The notes under the pieces were generated by a model. That model searched no databases. It was not told the DNA's origin and worked only from the letters and a program-made list of their open reading frames with translations. DNA of 57,890 bases from Phaeovulum veldkampii DSM 11550. Lineage in GTDB: Bacteria > Pseudomonadota > Alphaproteobacteria > Rhodobacterales > Rhodobacteraceae. Position 1 is the first letter of the stretch, and every line of letters begins with the position of its first letter. The stretch spans positions 1 to 57,890 of the forward strand of contig NZ_PZKF01000019.1 of NCBI RefSeq assembly GCF_003034995.1, written 5' to 3'. Shown one piece after another: positions 17,996-29,458 of the stretch. The position numbers were made by a program, and so were the translations under genes.

Positions 17996-18238
17996 TCAGG
18001 GCGTGGCGGCGCGCAGGGTTGCGGCGCGGGCGCGCAGGGCTGCGGCGCGCGCGTTCAGCGCAGGCGCCGGGTCGGGCGGGGTTGTGGTCTCGGCCAGCAC
18101 CTGTTCCAGAGGCAACAGCACCGGATAGGGCGTATTGCGCGCCGCATCCGCGCCGGGCCAGCCCTGACAGGCCGTCAGCGTCAGCGCCGCCAGCGGCAGC
18201 AGGAACCAGAACCGGGGCGGGCGGGTGCGGCATGTCAT
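17996..18238 (-). CDS. Small predicted lipoprotein
   Basis: 80-residue protein from ATG 18238. The N-terminus is a lipoprotein signal: basic start (TCRTRPPR), hydrophobic FWFLLPLAALTL, and the lipobox LTAC with Cys near residue 22. The mature part is short, with PYPVLLPLEQVLAE and an Ala/Arg-rich tail (ARAAALRARAATLRAA) likely to be helical. No known function. It is divergent from the TetR gene (18348) with 109 bp between, and is 73 bp upstream of hom on the same strand, so may share a transcript with it. Confidence 0.75.
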   Translation of the reverse strand: MTCRTRPPRFWFLLPLAALTLTACQGWPGADAARNTPYPVLLPLEQVLAETTTPPDPAPALNARAAALRARAATLRAATP

Positions 18239-18319
18239 GGCGCCACGATAGGGCCGGGCAGGGGGCAAGGACAAGGGGCGCCGAACGCCGCGCGCGCCGG
18301 GGCAGGTTCGGTTTGATAA

Positions 18320-18333
18320 TGAACATTCGTTCA
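18320..18333. promoter_or_regulatory. Palindromic site upstream of the TetR gene
   Basis: Perfect palindrome TGAAC-ATTC-GTTCA, 14 bases ahead of the tetR start and between two divergent genes. Its size and position fit an operator for the TetR protein itself. Function is inferred from position. Confidence 0.55.
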
Positions 18334-18347
18334 GATAACTTGCCCGA

Positions 18348-18935
18348 ATGGCACGCAAGACCGGCTCTCATTCCGATATCACCGGCCCGCGCATCCGCGC
18401 CGAGGCGCAGCGCCTGTTCGCACGCCACGGTTTTGCCGCCGTGTCGATGCGCCAGATCGCGGCGGCGGTGGGGGTGCAGGCCGGCGCGCTGTATCTTTAC
18501 ACCGCCGACAAGGAAAGCCTGCTGGTCGATCTGCTCAAGGGGCATATGGATGACCTGCTGGCGGCCTGGGCCGCCCAGCCGCGGGGCGGCGGCGCGCTGG
18601 CCCGGCTGGAACGATTCGTGCGCTTTCACATCCGCTTTCATCTCGACCGTGCCGAGGTGGTGTTCCTGTCCTACATGGAACTGCGCAACCTTGGCCCCGA
18701 GAATTTCGCGCAGATCGAGGCGTTGCGGCGGTCCTATGAAAACGAACTTGAGGCGATCCTGAAGGCCGGGCAGGCCGAGGGCGTCTTTGCGCTGCCCGAT
18801 ACCAAACTGGCCACGCTGGCCATCATCGCCATGCTGACCGGGGTAAACACCTGGTTCCGCGAGGGCGGGCGGCTGAGCCGCGACACGGTGGAAGAAATTT
18901 ACTGGGACATGGCGCGCAAGGCCGTGGCGGCCTGA
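18348..18935 (+). CDS. TetR/AcrR family transcriptional regulator
   Basis: 195 residues. The N-terminal helix-turn-helix (residues 12-60) is typical: AEAQRLFARHGFAAVSMRQI, then GVQAGALYLYTADKESLL. The C-terminal ligand domain is WHG-like (LERFVRFHIRFHLDRAEVVF) and points to the group of regulators of acyl-CoA or fatty acid genes, which is only a hint. A 14-bp palindrome just upstream suggests autoregulation; the other possible targets are the divergent lipoprotein gene and hom. Confidence 0.88.
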   Translation: MARKTGSHSDITGPRIRAEAQRLFARHGFAAVSMRQIAAAVGVQAGALYLYTADKESLLVDLLKGHMDDLLAAWAAQPRGGGALARLERFVRFHIRFHLDRAEVVFLSYMELRNLGPENFAQIEALRRSYENELEAILKAGQAEGVFALPDTKLATLAIIAMLTGVNTWFREGGRLSRDTVEEIYWDMARKAVAA

Positions 18936-18957
18936 CGCCGGGCTATTTCCCCCTTGG

Positions 18958-19869
18958 TCAATGCGCGGGGCGGATGAAGGTGCCGTTGCGCAACTCGGCC
19001 ATCGCCTGCCGCAATTCGGCCTGCGTGTTCATCACGATCGGACCGTGCCAGGCCACCGGCTCCTCGATCGGCGCGCCCGAGATCAAGAGGAACCGCACCC
19101 CCTGTTCGCCCGCCTTGACCACGATTTCGTTGCCGGTGCCGAACCGCACCAGCGTCCGGTTGCCCGACAGGTCGCGGATGTTGACCTCTGCGCCCATCAC
19201 TTCCTTTTCCAGCAGCACCCCCTGCGGCGCCGAGGCATCTGCAAAGGCCGCAGCCCCCTCGAACACATAGGCAAAGGCGCGGCGGTAAGTGTCTACCTTG
19301 AAGCGTTTCCTCACCCCCGCGGGCACGAAGATGTCAAGATATTGCGGGTCGGCGGCGATGCCATCGACCGGGCCGGTGCGGCCCCAGAAGCTGCCCACGA
19401 TCACCTTGACGCGGGTGCCGTCATCGTCGGTCACTTCGGGGATATCGGTGCCGCGCACATCCTGATAGCGCGGCGCGGTCATCTTCAGCGGCGACGGCAG
19501 ATTGGCCCACAGCTGAAATCCGTGCATCTGACCCGCCGCGTTGCCCCGGGGCATTTCCTGATGCAGGATGCCGCGGCCCGCGGTCATCCATTGCACATCG
19601 CCCGCGCCCAGCGTGCCGGTGTTGCCTAGGCTGTCGCCATGCGCCACCGCGCCCGCCAGAACATAGGTGATCGTCTCGATCCCGCGGTGCGGGTGCCAGG
19701 GAAAGCCTGCCTGATAGTCGGACGGGTGGTCGCCCCGAAAGTCATCGAACATCAGGAACGGGTCAAGTTCCGACGGATCGACAAAGCCAAAGGCGCGATG
19801 CAGATGCACACCGGCGCCCTCCATCGTCGGGCGGGCGGTGCGAGCTTCCAGAACAGGGCGGATCGACAT
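18958..19869 (-). CDS. Pirin family protein
   Basis: 303-residue bicupin from ATG 19867-19869. The N-terminal cupin carries the metal-binding HPHRGIETITYVLAG and the following GAGDVQWMTAGRGILHQE, both pirin hallmarks. The C-terminal cupin (YVFEGAAAFADA) is weaker in metal ligands, as usual. Bacterial pirins include quercetin 2,3-dioxygenases and redox-linked regulators; the actual substrate cannot be told. The frame is open for another 107 codons upstream but those show no family likeness. It is convergent with tetR (22 bp). Confidence 0.9.
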   Translation of the reverse strand: MSIRPVLEARTARPTMEGAGVHLHRAFGFVDPSELDPFLMFDDFRGDHPSDYQAGFPWHPHRGIETITYVLAGAVAHGDSLGNTGTLGAGDVQWMTAGRGILHQEMPRGNAAGQMHGFQLWANLPSPLKMTAPRYQDVRGTDIPEVTDDDGTRVKVIVGSFWGRTGPVDGIAADPQYLDIFVPAGVRKRFKVDTYRRAFAYVFEGAAAFADASAPQGVLLEKEVMGAEVNIRDLSGNRTLVRFGTGNEIVVKAGEQGVRFLLISGAPIEEPVAWHGPIVMNTQAELRQAMAELRNGTFIRPAH

Positions 19870-20071
19870 GGCCTGACCTTTCCAAGCGGGTTCGTGAGTC
19901 TCACTTAGGGTGCCGTGCCCTGTTCGCCCAGAACCTCGCTGGCACAGCCCCTGTGCCCGCCCGCACAAGCCCCCGACATGGCAACGCAATCGCGGTAGCC
20001 GACGCAAAAGATTGCCACTAGGCTGGAGTTGGTCAAGCTCGCCGCCGGGCCGGGCCAAGAGGAGATATGCG

Positions 20072-21502
20072 ATGCATCCAGCAGCCGAACCCAGCTTTCG
20101 CCAGTCGGTAGATCTGATGTTTGACCGGGCCGTTGCGGTGATGGATCTGCCGCCGGGGCTGGTGCAAAAGATCAAGGTCTGCAACTCCACCTATACGGTG
20201 CGCTTTGGTGTGCGGCTGCGTGGCAAGATCGAGACGTTCACCGGCTATCGGTCGGTTCATTCCGAACATATGGAGCCGGTCAAGGGCGGCATCCGCTATG
20301 CCATGGCCGTCGATCAGGACGAGGTCGAGGCGCTGGCGGCGCTGATGACCTATAAATGCGCGCTGGTCGAGGCGCCATTCGGCGGCTCGAAAGGGGGGCT
20401 GTGCATCGACCCCCGCGCCTGGGAAACGCATGAGCTGGAACAGATCACCCGCCGCTTTGCCTATGAACTGATCAAGCGCAACCTGATCAGCCCGGCCCAG
20501 AACGTGCCAGCCCCTGACATGGGCACCGGCGAGCGCGAGATGGCCTGGATCGTGGACCAATACAGCCGGATGCACACCACCGACATCAACGCCCGCGCCT
20601 GCGTAACCGGCAAGCCGTTGAATTCCGGCGGGATTCAGGGCCGGGTCGAGGCGACGGGGCGCGGGGTGCAATATGCGCTGCGCGAATTTTTCCGCCACCC
20701 CGAGGATGTGGCGCGGGCCGGGCTTGCGGGCGGGCTGGAGGGCAAGCGGGTCGTGGTGCAGGGGCTGGGCAATGTGGGCAGCCACGCCGCGCGCTTTCTG
20801 GCCGAGGAGGACGGCGCAAAGATCGTGGGCATCGTCGAGCGTGACGGGGCGCTGTGGCACGACGGCGGGCTGGATGTGGCCTTTGTGCAGGATTGGGTGC
20901 GCCGCACCGGCGGGGTCAAGGATTGCCCGCTGGGCCGTTACGAGGCCGAGGGCGTGCGGATGCTGGAGGCCGATTGCGACATCCTGATACCCGCGGCGCT
21001 GGAAGGGGTGATCCATCAGGGCAATGCCGGGCGCATCCGCGCGCCGCTGATCATCGAGGCGGCCAACGGGCCGCTGACGGCGGGGGCCGATGCGATCTTG
21101 CGCGAAAAGGGCACGATCATCATCCCCGATCTGTATGCCAATGCGGGTGGGGTGACGGTGTCCTATTTCGAATGGGTCAAGAACCTGTCGCATATCCGCT
21201 TTGGCCGGATGCAGCGCCGCGCCGAAGAAGCGCGCAACCGCCTGCTGGTCGATGAACTGGAACGGCTGTCGGCCGACCGAGGTCTTGGCTGGACGCTGTC
21301 GCCCGATTTCAAGGATCGGTTCCTGCGCGGCTCGGACGAGCTGGAGCTGGTCCGCTCGGGGTTGGATGACACGATGCGCACCGCCTACCAGTCGATGCGC
21401 GAAACCTGGCTGGGCCGCCCCGATGTGCCCGACCTGCGCATGGCGGCCTATATTGTGGCGATCGACCGGGTGGCGAAAAGCTATCAGTCCAAGGGGTTGT
21501 AG
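20072..21502 (+). CDS. Glutamate dehydrogenase (Glu/Leu/Phe/Val dehydrogenase family)
   Basis: 476 residues from ATG 20072, which follows AAGAGGAGATATGCG. The family is shown by the substrate Lys region VKGGIRYAMAVDQDEVEALA, the catalytic LVEAPFGGSKGGL, the PAPDMGTGEREMAW loop, and the Rossmann motif VVVQGLGNVGSHAARFL. NAD-linked glutamate dehydrogenase is the usual role, interconverting glutamate and 2-oxoglutarate plus ammonia. It stands alone, divergent from pirin with 202 bp between, and is followed after 111 bp by dnaG. Confidence 0.9.
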   Translation: MHPAAEPSFRQSVDLMFDRAVAVMDLPPGLVQKIKVCNSTYTVRFGVRLRGKIETFTGYRSVHSEHMEPVKGGIRYAMAVDQDEVEALAALMTYKCALVEAPFGGSKGGLCIDPRAWETHELEQITRRFAYELIKRNLISPAQNVPAPDMGTGEREMAWIVDQYSRMHTTDINARACVTGKPLNSGGIQGRVEATGRGVQYALREFFRHPEDVARAGLAGGLEGKRVVVQGLGNVGSHAARFLAEEDGAKIVGIVERDGALWHDGGLDVAFVQDWVRRTGGVKDCPLGRYEAEGVRMLEADCDILIPAALEGVIHQGNAGRIRAPLIIEAANGPLTAGADAILREKGTIIIPDLYANAGGVTVSYFEWVKNLSHIRFGRMQRRAEEARNRLLVDELERLSADRGLGWTLSPDFKDRFLRGSDELELVRSGLDDTMRTAYQSMRETWLGRPDVPDLRMAAYIVAIDRVAKSYQSKGL

Positions 21503-21613
21503 GGCGGCCCGCTGATCCCGCGCGGGTCTGGCCGCCCAAGACCGGGCAGATTTTCTGCCGGGGGTTCATCGGCGGGCTTGATTGGTGTGGCTGCGACAGC
21601 CGATATAGGGGCT

Positions 21614-23554
21614 ATGAGTCTGCCCCCCGGCTTCCTTGATGAACTGCGCAATCGCGTCCCGATCAGTCAGGTGGTCGGGCGCAAGGTCGTCTGGGATGTG
21701 CGCAAGTCGAACCAAGGCAAGGGCGACTTTTGGGCGCCGTGCCCGTTTCATCAGGAAAAAAGCGCCTCGTTCCATGTCGATGACCGCAAGGGGTTTTATT
21801 ACTGCTTTGGCTGCCACGCCAAGGGCGACGCGCTGAGTTTTCTGCGTGAAACCGAGAACATGGGTTTCATGGAGGCGGTAGAACTGCTGGCCCGCGAGGC
21901 CGGAATGCAGATGCCCGCGCGCGACCCCGAGGCCGCGCAAAAGGCCGACCGCCGCACCGAACTCGCCCGCGTGATGGACGAGGCGGTGCGGCATTACCGG
22001 ATGCAGTTGAACACGTCCGCCGGGGCGGCGGCGCGCGATTATCTTGCGCGGCGCAAGCTGGGGATCGCTGCGCAGGAGCGGTTCGAAATCGGCTTTGCGC
22101 CGGGTCATCGGCAGGGGCTGTATGGCGCATTGCGCGCCCGCGGCATCGCCGCCGATCTGATCGTGGATGCGGGCCTTGCCGCCCGGCCCGAGGGCGGGGG
22201 CGAGCCCTATGACCGCTTTCGCGACCGCATCATTTACCCGATCCGCGACCAGCGCGGGCGCTGCATCGCGCTGGGCGGGCGGGCGATGGCACCGGACGCG
22301 CCCGCCAAATACCTCAACAGCCCCGAAACCGAACTGTTCGACAAGGGACGCAGCCTTTACAATGCAGGCCCCGCACGTGAGGCCTGCGGCAAGGGTGCGC
22401 CGCTGATCGTGGCCGAAGGCTATATGGATGTGATCGCGCTGGTCGAGGCGGGCTTTGGCGGCGCGGTGGCCCCCTTGGGCACCGCCGTGACCGAAGAGCA
22501 GTTGCGCATGATGTGGCGCATCCACCCCGAGCCGGTGATTGCGCTTGATGGCGATGCGGCGGGCATGCGGGCGGCGCTGCGGGTGATTGATCTGGCGCTG
22601 CCGCTGCTGGAGGCGGGGCAGGGCCTGCGGTTTGCCGTCATGCCGGCCGGGCTTGACCCCGACGACCTGATCCGCGCGCAGGGCGCTCAGGCGATGGCGC
22701 GGGTGATCGAGGCGGCCGAGCCGATGGTCAACCTGCTGTGGCGGCGCGAGACCGAGGGGCGCGACTTCGACAGCCCCGAACGCAAGGCGGCGCTGGACAA
22801 GACCCTGCGCTCGCTGATCGGGCGGATCAAGGATCCGTCGATCCGCACCCATTATGGTGAGGAAATCAAGCGGCTGCGGTGGGAGTTGTTCGGCACCCGC
22901 CGCCCCAAGGCCGCCGCGCGCGGCGGCAGCCGTGATCGGACCGGCAAATGGACCCCGCCCCCCGCCCCGCCGCTGGAGGCGACCAAGGCCTCGCTTCTGG
23001 CGGCCGCCGCGCCGGACGTGGAGGATCATCTGCGCGAGGCGATGATTCTAGCGATCTGCACCGCGCATCCGGTCTGCATTGCGACCTTTGAAAGCCAGCT
23101 TGAAACCGTGGCCCTGACCGACCCTGACCATGACGCGCTGCGCCATGTGATGCTGATGCACGCCCATGACGCCCCCGAGGCGATCGGTAAAGCGATCCTT
23201 GCCGGGGCGGGCGCCCAGCTTGAAAAGGTGATGGCGCTGCCCCATGTCCGGATTGCGCCTCCGGTGAATCCGACGGCGGATGTTGAATTCGCCCGCATGT
23301 GTCTGGCCGAGGAACTGGCCAAGCTGTCGGCCCGCCGGGCGGTGCGCACTGAAATTGAAGAAGCGATGGAGGATATGAGCGGACTGGCCGATGAAGGCGT
23401 GACCTGGCGGCTGTCGCAGGCCGCGCGGGCCTGCCATCAGGCGGACCGGTCCAAGCTGACCGATACGGCCGACATGGGCGAAGACCGGGCCGCGCTTTCG
23501 GCGCATCTGCAAAGCCTGATCGACGGCGAGGTGTGGCGCAAGAAGCGGCCGTGA
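21614..23554 (+). CDS. dnaG: DNA primase
   Basis: Makes RNA primers at the replication fork. 646 residues from ATG 21614 (SLPPGFLDELRNRVPIS is the standard N-terminus). A zinc site is CPFHQEKSASFHV...CFGCHAKGD. The TOPRIM domain has IVAEGYMDVIAL and EPVIALDGDAAGMRAAL. The C-terminal domain that binds DnaB is Ala-rich and less conserved. dnaG is followed by rpoD 121 bp on, the macromolecular synthesis pair. Confidence 0.97.
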   Translation: MSLPPGFLDELRNRVPISQVVGRKVVWDVRKSNQGKGDFWAPCPFHQEKSASFHVDDRKGFYYCFGCHAKGDALSFLRETENMGFMEAVELLAREAGMQMPARDPEAAQKADRRTELARVMDEAVRHYRMQLNTSAGAAARDYLARRKLGIAAQERFEIGFAPGHRQGLYGALRARGIAADLIVDAGLAARPEGGGEPYDRFRDRIIYPIRDQRGRCIALGGRAMAPDAPAKYLNSPETELFDKGRSLYNAGPAREACGKGAPLIVAEGYMDVIALVEAGFGGAVAPLGTAVTEEQLRMMWRIHPEPVIALDGDAAGMRAALRVIDLALPLLEAGQGLRFAVMPAGLDPDDLIRAQGAQAMARVIEAAEPMVNLLWRRETEGRDFDSPERKAALDKTLRSLIGRIKDPSIRTHYGEEIKRLRWELFGTRRPKAAARGGSRDRTGKWTPPPAPPLEATKASLLAAAAPDVEDHLREAMILAICTAHPVCIATFESQLETVALTDPDHDALRHVMLMHAHDAPEAIGKAILAGAGAQLEKVMALPHVRIAPPVNPTADVEFARMCLAEELAKLSARRAVRTEIEEAMEDMSGLADEGVTWRLSQAARACHQADRSKLTDTADMGEDRAALSAHLQSLIDGEVWRKKRP

Positions 23555-23675
23555 CGGTCGTGGCAAGGCCCCCTGTGATTCGCCTCCATGATTCGATAAC
23601 ACTGGCGGGCATGATTCGACCCTGCACGCCGCGCGACTGATCTGACGACCCAGACCCGATCCCCGAGGAGCCCTC

Positions 23676-25661
<1,986 letters not shown>

Positions 25662-25670
25662 CCCCGCGCA

Positions 25671-25693
25671 GGGTGCGCCTTCACAGCGCACCC
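25671..25693 (+). terminator. GC-rich hairpin after rpoD
   Basis: GGGTGCGC (25671-25678) and GCGCACCC (25686-25693) form a perfect 8-bp stem with a seven-base loop, 9 bases after the rpoD stop. No T run follows, as is common for terminators in high-GC alphaproteobacteria. Confidence 0.5.
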
Positions 25694-25842
25694 GCCCCGG
25701 CCTCTGAGTCTTCCGCGCCACAGAAGCGCCCCCTGTATCTGGTGGCGCCAACTTCACGCTACCCAACCATTCGCCCCGATCCTATAGTCCCTGTGGAAAT
25801 TGGGGCGCAGCCCCCTGCGAGATCAGGAACAAGGGGAAGACG

Positions 25843-26310
25843 ATGCGCTGCCCGTTTTGCGGAAATGTCGATACTCAGGTGAAAGACAGCCGCCCGGCCG
25901 AGGACCATGTGGCGATCCGGCGGCGCCGGTTCTGCCCGGCCTGCGGCGGGCGATTTACCACCTATGAGCGGGTCCAGTTGCGCGATCTGGTGGTCATCAA
26001 GACCTCGGGCAAGCGCGAGGATTTCGACCGTGACAAGCTGGAACGCTCGATCCGCATCGCCATGCAGAAACGCCCGATCGACCCCGAACGCATTGACCAG
26101 ATGATTTCCGGCATCGTGCGGCGGTTGGAATCCCTGGGTGAAACCGACATCCCGTCAAAGACCATCGGCGCCATCGTGATGGAAACGCTCGCGCGGATCG
26201 ACACCGTGGCCTATGTGCGCTTTGCCAGCGTTTACAAGAACTTCCAGGCGGCGGACGATTTCGACAAATTCGTCTCTGAACTGCGCCCCCACCCTGGCGA
26301 GGCCGAGTGA
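25843..26310 (+). CDS. nrdR: Transcriptional repressor NrdR
   Basis: 155-residue repressor of ribonucleotide reductase genes. The N-terminal zinc ribbon has MRCPFCGN and [17 protein letters not shown]; the ATP-cone domain has [20 protein letters not shown] and [15 protein letters not shown]. It senses ATP/dATP. No nrd gene is in the window, so its targets are elsewhere. Its stop overlaps the ribD start (GTGA), which is the standard nrdR-ribD coupling in this group. Confidence 0.97.
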   Translation: MRCPFCGNVDTQVKDSRPAEDHVAIRRRRFCPACGGRFTTYERVQLRDLVVIKTSGKREDFDRDKLERSIRIAMQKRPIDPERIDQMISGIVRRLESLGETDIPSKTIGAIVMETLARIDTVAYVRFASVYKNFQAADDFDKFVSELRPHPGEAE

Positions 26311-27398
26311 CCGAAACCGACCGCCGCTTTATGGCGCTGGCGCTGGCGCTGGCGCAGCGCGGTTTGGGTAATGTCTGGCCCAATCCGGCGGTGGGCTGCG
26401 TGATCGTGCAGGGGGGGCGGATCGTCGGGCGCGGGTTCACGCAGCCGGGTGGGCGGCCCCATGCCGAACCTGTCGCATTGGCGCAGGCCGGGGCGACCGC
26501 GCGCGGCGCCACCGCCTATGTCACGCTGGAACCCTGCGCCCATCACGGTAAAACCCCACCCTGCGCCGAGGCACTGGTAGCGGCGGGTGTGGCGCGGGTC
26601 GTCACCGCGCTGACCGACCCCGACCCCCGCGTGTCGGGCCGGGGCCATGCGATCTTGCGCGCCGCCGGGGTTGTCGTGACCGAGGGCGTGATGGCCGCCG
26701 AGGCCGAGGCGCAGCAGATCGGTTTTCTGTCCCGCCTGCGGCTCGGGCGCCCGATGCTGACACTGAAGCTGGCCACCAGTTTTGACGGCCGCATTGCCAC
26801 CGCCACCGGCGAAAGCCGCTGGATCACTGGCCCCGAGGCGCGGCGGCGGGTGCATGGCCTGCGCGCCTGCCATGACGCGGTGCTGGTGGGTGGGGGCACG
26901 GCGCGCGCCGATGACCCGTTGCTGACGGTGCGTGGCCTTGGCGCGGTGCGTCAGCCGGTGCGGATCGTGGCATCGCGGCGCCTCGACCTGCCGCGTGCCG
27001 CCCTTGCCGCGTCGATCCCCGAGGCGCCCTTATGGCTGATGCACGGGCCCGCCGCACCCGCCGAGGCGCTGGATTGGTGGCATAACCGGGGCGCCAGAAC
27101 CTTTGAGGTTGCCGAAAGCGGCGCCGGGCTTGCCCCTTTGGCGCTGCTGTCGGTGCTGGGGCAGGCCGGGCTGACGCGGGTGTTTTGCGAAGGGGGCGGG
27201 CAGTTGGCGGCCAGCCTTCTGGCCGCCGATATGGTGCAAGACATGGTGGGCTTTACCGCCGGTCTGGCTTTGGGGGCCGATGCGCAGGCCGGGGTCGGGC
27301 CGCTGGGCCTGACCCGGCTGGCCGATGCCACGCGCTTTCAACTGGTCAGTGTTCAGACGGTGGGCACCGATCTGATGCACCGCTGGCGGCGCATCTAA
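26307..27398 (+). CDS. ribD: Bifunctional riboflavin deaminase/reductase RibD
   Basis: Second and third steps of riboflavin synthesis: deaminates and reduces the pyrimidine made by GTP cyclohydrolase II. 363 residues starting at GTG 26307, overlapping nrdR by 4 bp. The N-terminal deaminase shows RPHAEPVAL and the zinc site in [17 protein letters not shown]. The C-terminal reductase has [13 protein letters not shown] and [14 protein letters not shown]. The next rib gene on this strand is ribE 4.7 kb away; three capsule genes on the other strand interrupt. The 3' end overlaps kpsC by 4 bp, convergent. Confidence 0.96.
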   Translation: MTETDRRFMALALALAQRGLGNVWPNPAVGCVIVQGGRIVGRGFTQPGGRPHAEPVALAQAGATARGATAYVTLEPCAHHGKTPPCAEALVAAGVARVVTALTDPDPRVSGRGHAILRAAGVVVTEGVMAAEAEAQQIGFLSRLRLGRPMLTLKLATSFDGRIATATGESRWITGPEARRRVHGLRACHDAVLVGGGTARADDPLLTVRGLGAVRQPVRIVASRRLDLPRAALAASIPEAPLWLMHGPAAPAEALDWWHNRGARTFEVAESGAGLAPLALLSVLGQAGLTRVFCEGGGQLAASLLAADMVQDMVGFTAGLALGADAQAGVGPLGLTRLADATRFQLVSVQTVGTDLMHRWRRI

Positions 27399-29458
27399 CG
27401 CCACAGCGGCGCAAGGCTGGCCAGTGCGCCTTGCGCCTTGGCCAGCAGGCGGTTGCCGGGGCCGGGGCGCGGGATCTGGCCGGTGGCGAGCCGCTCCACC
27501 ACCACTTCGGGCGGGCAAGGGTGGCCCGTGATCGGGTCGATGTAGCGCGGATAGGCGATCAGCGCGGCATGGGCCAGTTGCACCAGCGCTGGCCGCGCCT
27601 GCCGCCGCGCGGGGGCGGGGCACAGGTCGCGCGTCAGCCCCCATCCGGCATAAAAAGGCAGTCCCAGACAGGTCACAGCCTTGCCGCGCAGCAAAGCCTC
27701 AAAGCCCAGCAGCGAGGTCAGTGTCCAGACCTCATCCACCGCCTCGATCAGGGCGACGGGGTCGGCGCCGGTCACGACCATGTCGGCATGGCGCAATGCC
27801 TGCTCGGCATCAATCGCGCCGGGGCGCAGGTTGGCCTCCACATCGGGGTGAGGTTTGAAAATGATGATAGAACCCGGATTTAGCCGCCTTGTTTCCGCCA
27901 GTAATGTCTGATTTGTGTAAGTTTGTGGTGCCCCCAGACGGATCGAGGCATCATCCTCCACCTGCCCGGGAACCAGAATCCGGTGCCCTTGGGGCAGGGC
28001 AGGCAGGGCCGTGGCGGCAAGGTTGTATTTCGACAGTCGCGCCGCGGTGAGCCGCGCCATCAGACGTTCGGCCCGCAAGGCGCCGCCGGGAGGGGGCGCG
28101 GCGGCGATCAGGGTTTCAAGGTCCGAGGGGCGCGTGGGGTCGTAGTAGATGCCCCGCCGGTCGGTCACCAGCGACAGCGGCGGTACCAGATCGGCACCAA
28201 GACCGCGCGAGCGCAGAAAGCCGTCTTCGACGCGGCGGACCTGCAGGTCAGCGCAGGTGGCGGACCAGTCGGCGGGTTCCTTGCCCGCCCAGATCAGCAG
28301 GCTGCGGCCGGTGGCGCGGGCGCGTGTGGCGGCGCGGGCGGGCGGATCGGCAAAGATCAGGCGCCGCTGCGCACCGAACATCTGTTGCAGCGCGGGCCGT
28401 TTCCACAGCCGCATTCCGCTGGCGACATGCCCGGCGCGATCTTCGCGAAAGGCGCGGGTTTCGGCCTCCATCTGATCCACCGCCTCTTCAAAGCGGCAAA
28501 GCCGGTCGCGGCAGGGGTCGTACCATGTGGGCGCCAGCAGATGCGACACCGCGAAAAGCTGCGCCCGCGTCAGCCTGCGGTTTCGGCGTGGCACCGGGTT
28601 TTCATCCTGCGTCAGGCCCCATCCGGCGTAAAAGGGCTGGCCAAAGACCCGCGGCCGGTGGCCTGCAAGGATCGCCTCCAGCCCCAGTTGCGACGAGACG
28701 GTGTAAACCGCCACCGCCCCCTCCAGCAGCGCCCAGGGAGAGATCGGATCGGTCAGAAATGTCACGCGCCCGGTCGCATCGGCGCCGCTGAAATGCCCGG
28801 CCCGCAGCCCCTGCACCGTTTCGGGGTGCGCCTTGATGATCACCCGTGCACCGGGGTTTTCCTCTTGCGCGATCACCAGCATCTCGCGGAAGGTGGCGGG
28901 CCTTGCTGCGCCGTGGCGGATCGAGGCATCGCCAAGGGTCTGGTCGATGACCAGCACATAGCCCGGCGGTGGTGCGGCAAGCTCTGGGTCAAAATTGTTG
29001 TATTTAGATAATTCCAGTGCCTTCAGGCGCGCGATTCCATCGCGAGCACGTTGTAAAATGGATGTATCGTCCAGAGGCTCTGTGGCCAGCATCCGTTCGA
29101 CACGCGAGGGGGTGGCACTGTCGAAATGCACGCCGTCGGGGTCGATCAGCAGGCCCGCCGGCGGCGCGCCGCGGCGCCCCGGATGGACCGAGCGCAGGAA
29201 GGCATCCTCGATGCGCAGCAGACCGGCGCCGCGGCGCGCCGCCACCGCCTCGCCGCGCGCGGCGGTCGGGCTGCGGCCCCAGACGCCCACCAGATCACCC
29301 GGCTCCGGCAGGCCAAGGCGCAGATCATAGCCTGCCAGCGTCAGGATGCGGCGTAGTCTGCGCCCGGTCAGAAAGCCGCCGTTGAAGACGAACAACCGCC
29401 GCCGGTCGGGTTGCCCCTCACTTTGCGGCAAGGCTGTCGATCGAGCTGGCGGTGCCAA
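27395..29458 (-). CDS. kpsC: Capsule polysaccharide Kdo transferase KpsC
   Basis: 687-residue KpsC-type enzyme, with the two tandem glycosyltransferase modules that build the beta-Kdo linker of group 2 capsules on a lipid. The two halves repeat: each has a LLRIEDAFLRS / VRRVEDGFLRSRGLG element, LSKYN, a GDASIRHGA / EDDASIRLGAPQ site, an AHPE / KPHPD motif, and ends with QPFYAGWGLT / LPFYAGWGLT. It acts on the inner face of the cytoplasmic membrane. It is third of the kpsS-kpsD-kpsC run on the minus strand, overlapping the export gene by 41 bp. The start could be a little further in. Confidence 0.9.
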   Translation of the reverse strand: MAPPARSTALPQSEGQPDRRRLFVFNGGFLTGRRLRRILTLAGYDLRLGLPEPGDLVGVWGRSPTAARGEAVAARRGAGLLRIEDAFLRSVHPGRRGAPPAGLLIDPDGVHFDSATPSRVERMLATEPLDDTSILQRARDGIARLKALELSKYNNFDPELAAPPPGYVLVIDQTLGDASIRHGAARPATFREMLVIAQEENPGARVIIKAHPETVQGLRAGHFSGADATGRVTFLTDPISPWALLEGAVAVYTVSSQLGLEAILAGHRPRVFGQPFYAGWGLTQDENPVPRRNRRLTRAQLFAVSHLLAPTWYDPCRDRLCRFEEAVDQMEAETRAFREDRAGHVASGMRLWKRPALQQMFGAQRRLIFADPPARAATRARATGRSLLIWAGKEPADWSATCADLQVRRVEDGFLRSRGLGADLVPPLSLVTDRRGIYYDPTRPSDLETLIAAAPPPGGALRAERLMARLTAARLSKYNLAATALPALPQGHRILVPGQVEDDASIRLGAPQTYTNQTLLAETRRLNPGSIIIFKPHPDVEANLRPGAIDAEQALRHADMVVTGADPVALIEAVDEVWTLTSLLGFEALLRGKAVTCLGLPFYAGWGLTRDLCPAPARRQARPALVQLAHAALIAYPRYIDPITGHPCPPEVVVERLATGQIPRPGPGNRLLAKAQGALASLAPLWR

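Noticed and set aside
21566-23029. 487-codon open frame on the minus strand under dnaG
   Set aside because: High-GC shadow; composition rich in Arg/His/Gln with no family likeness, while the plus strand is clearly DnaG.
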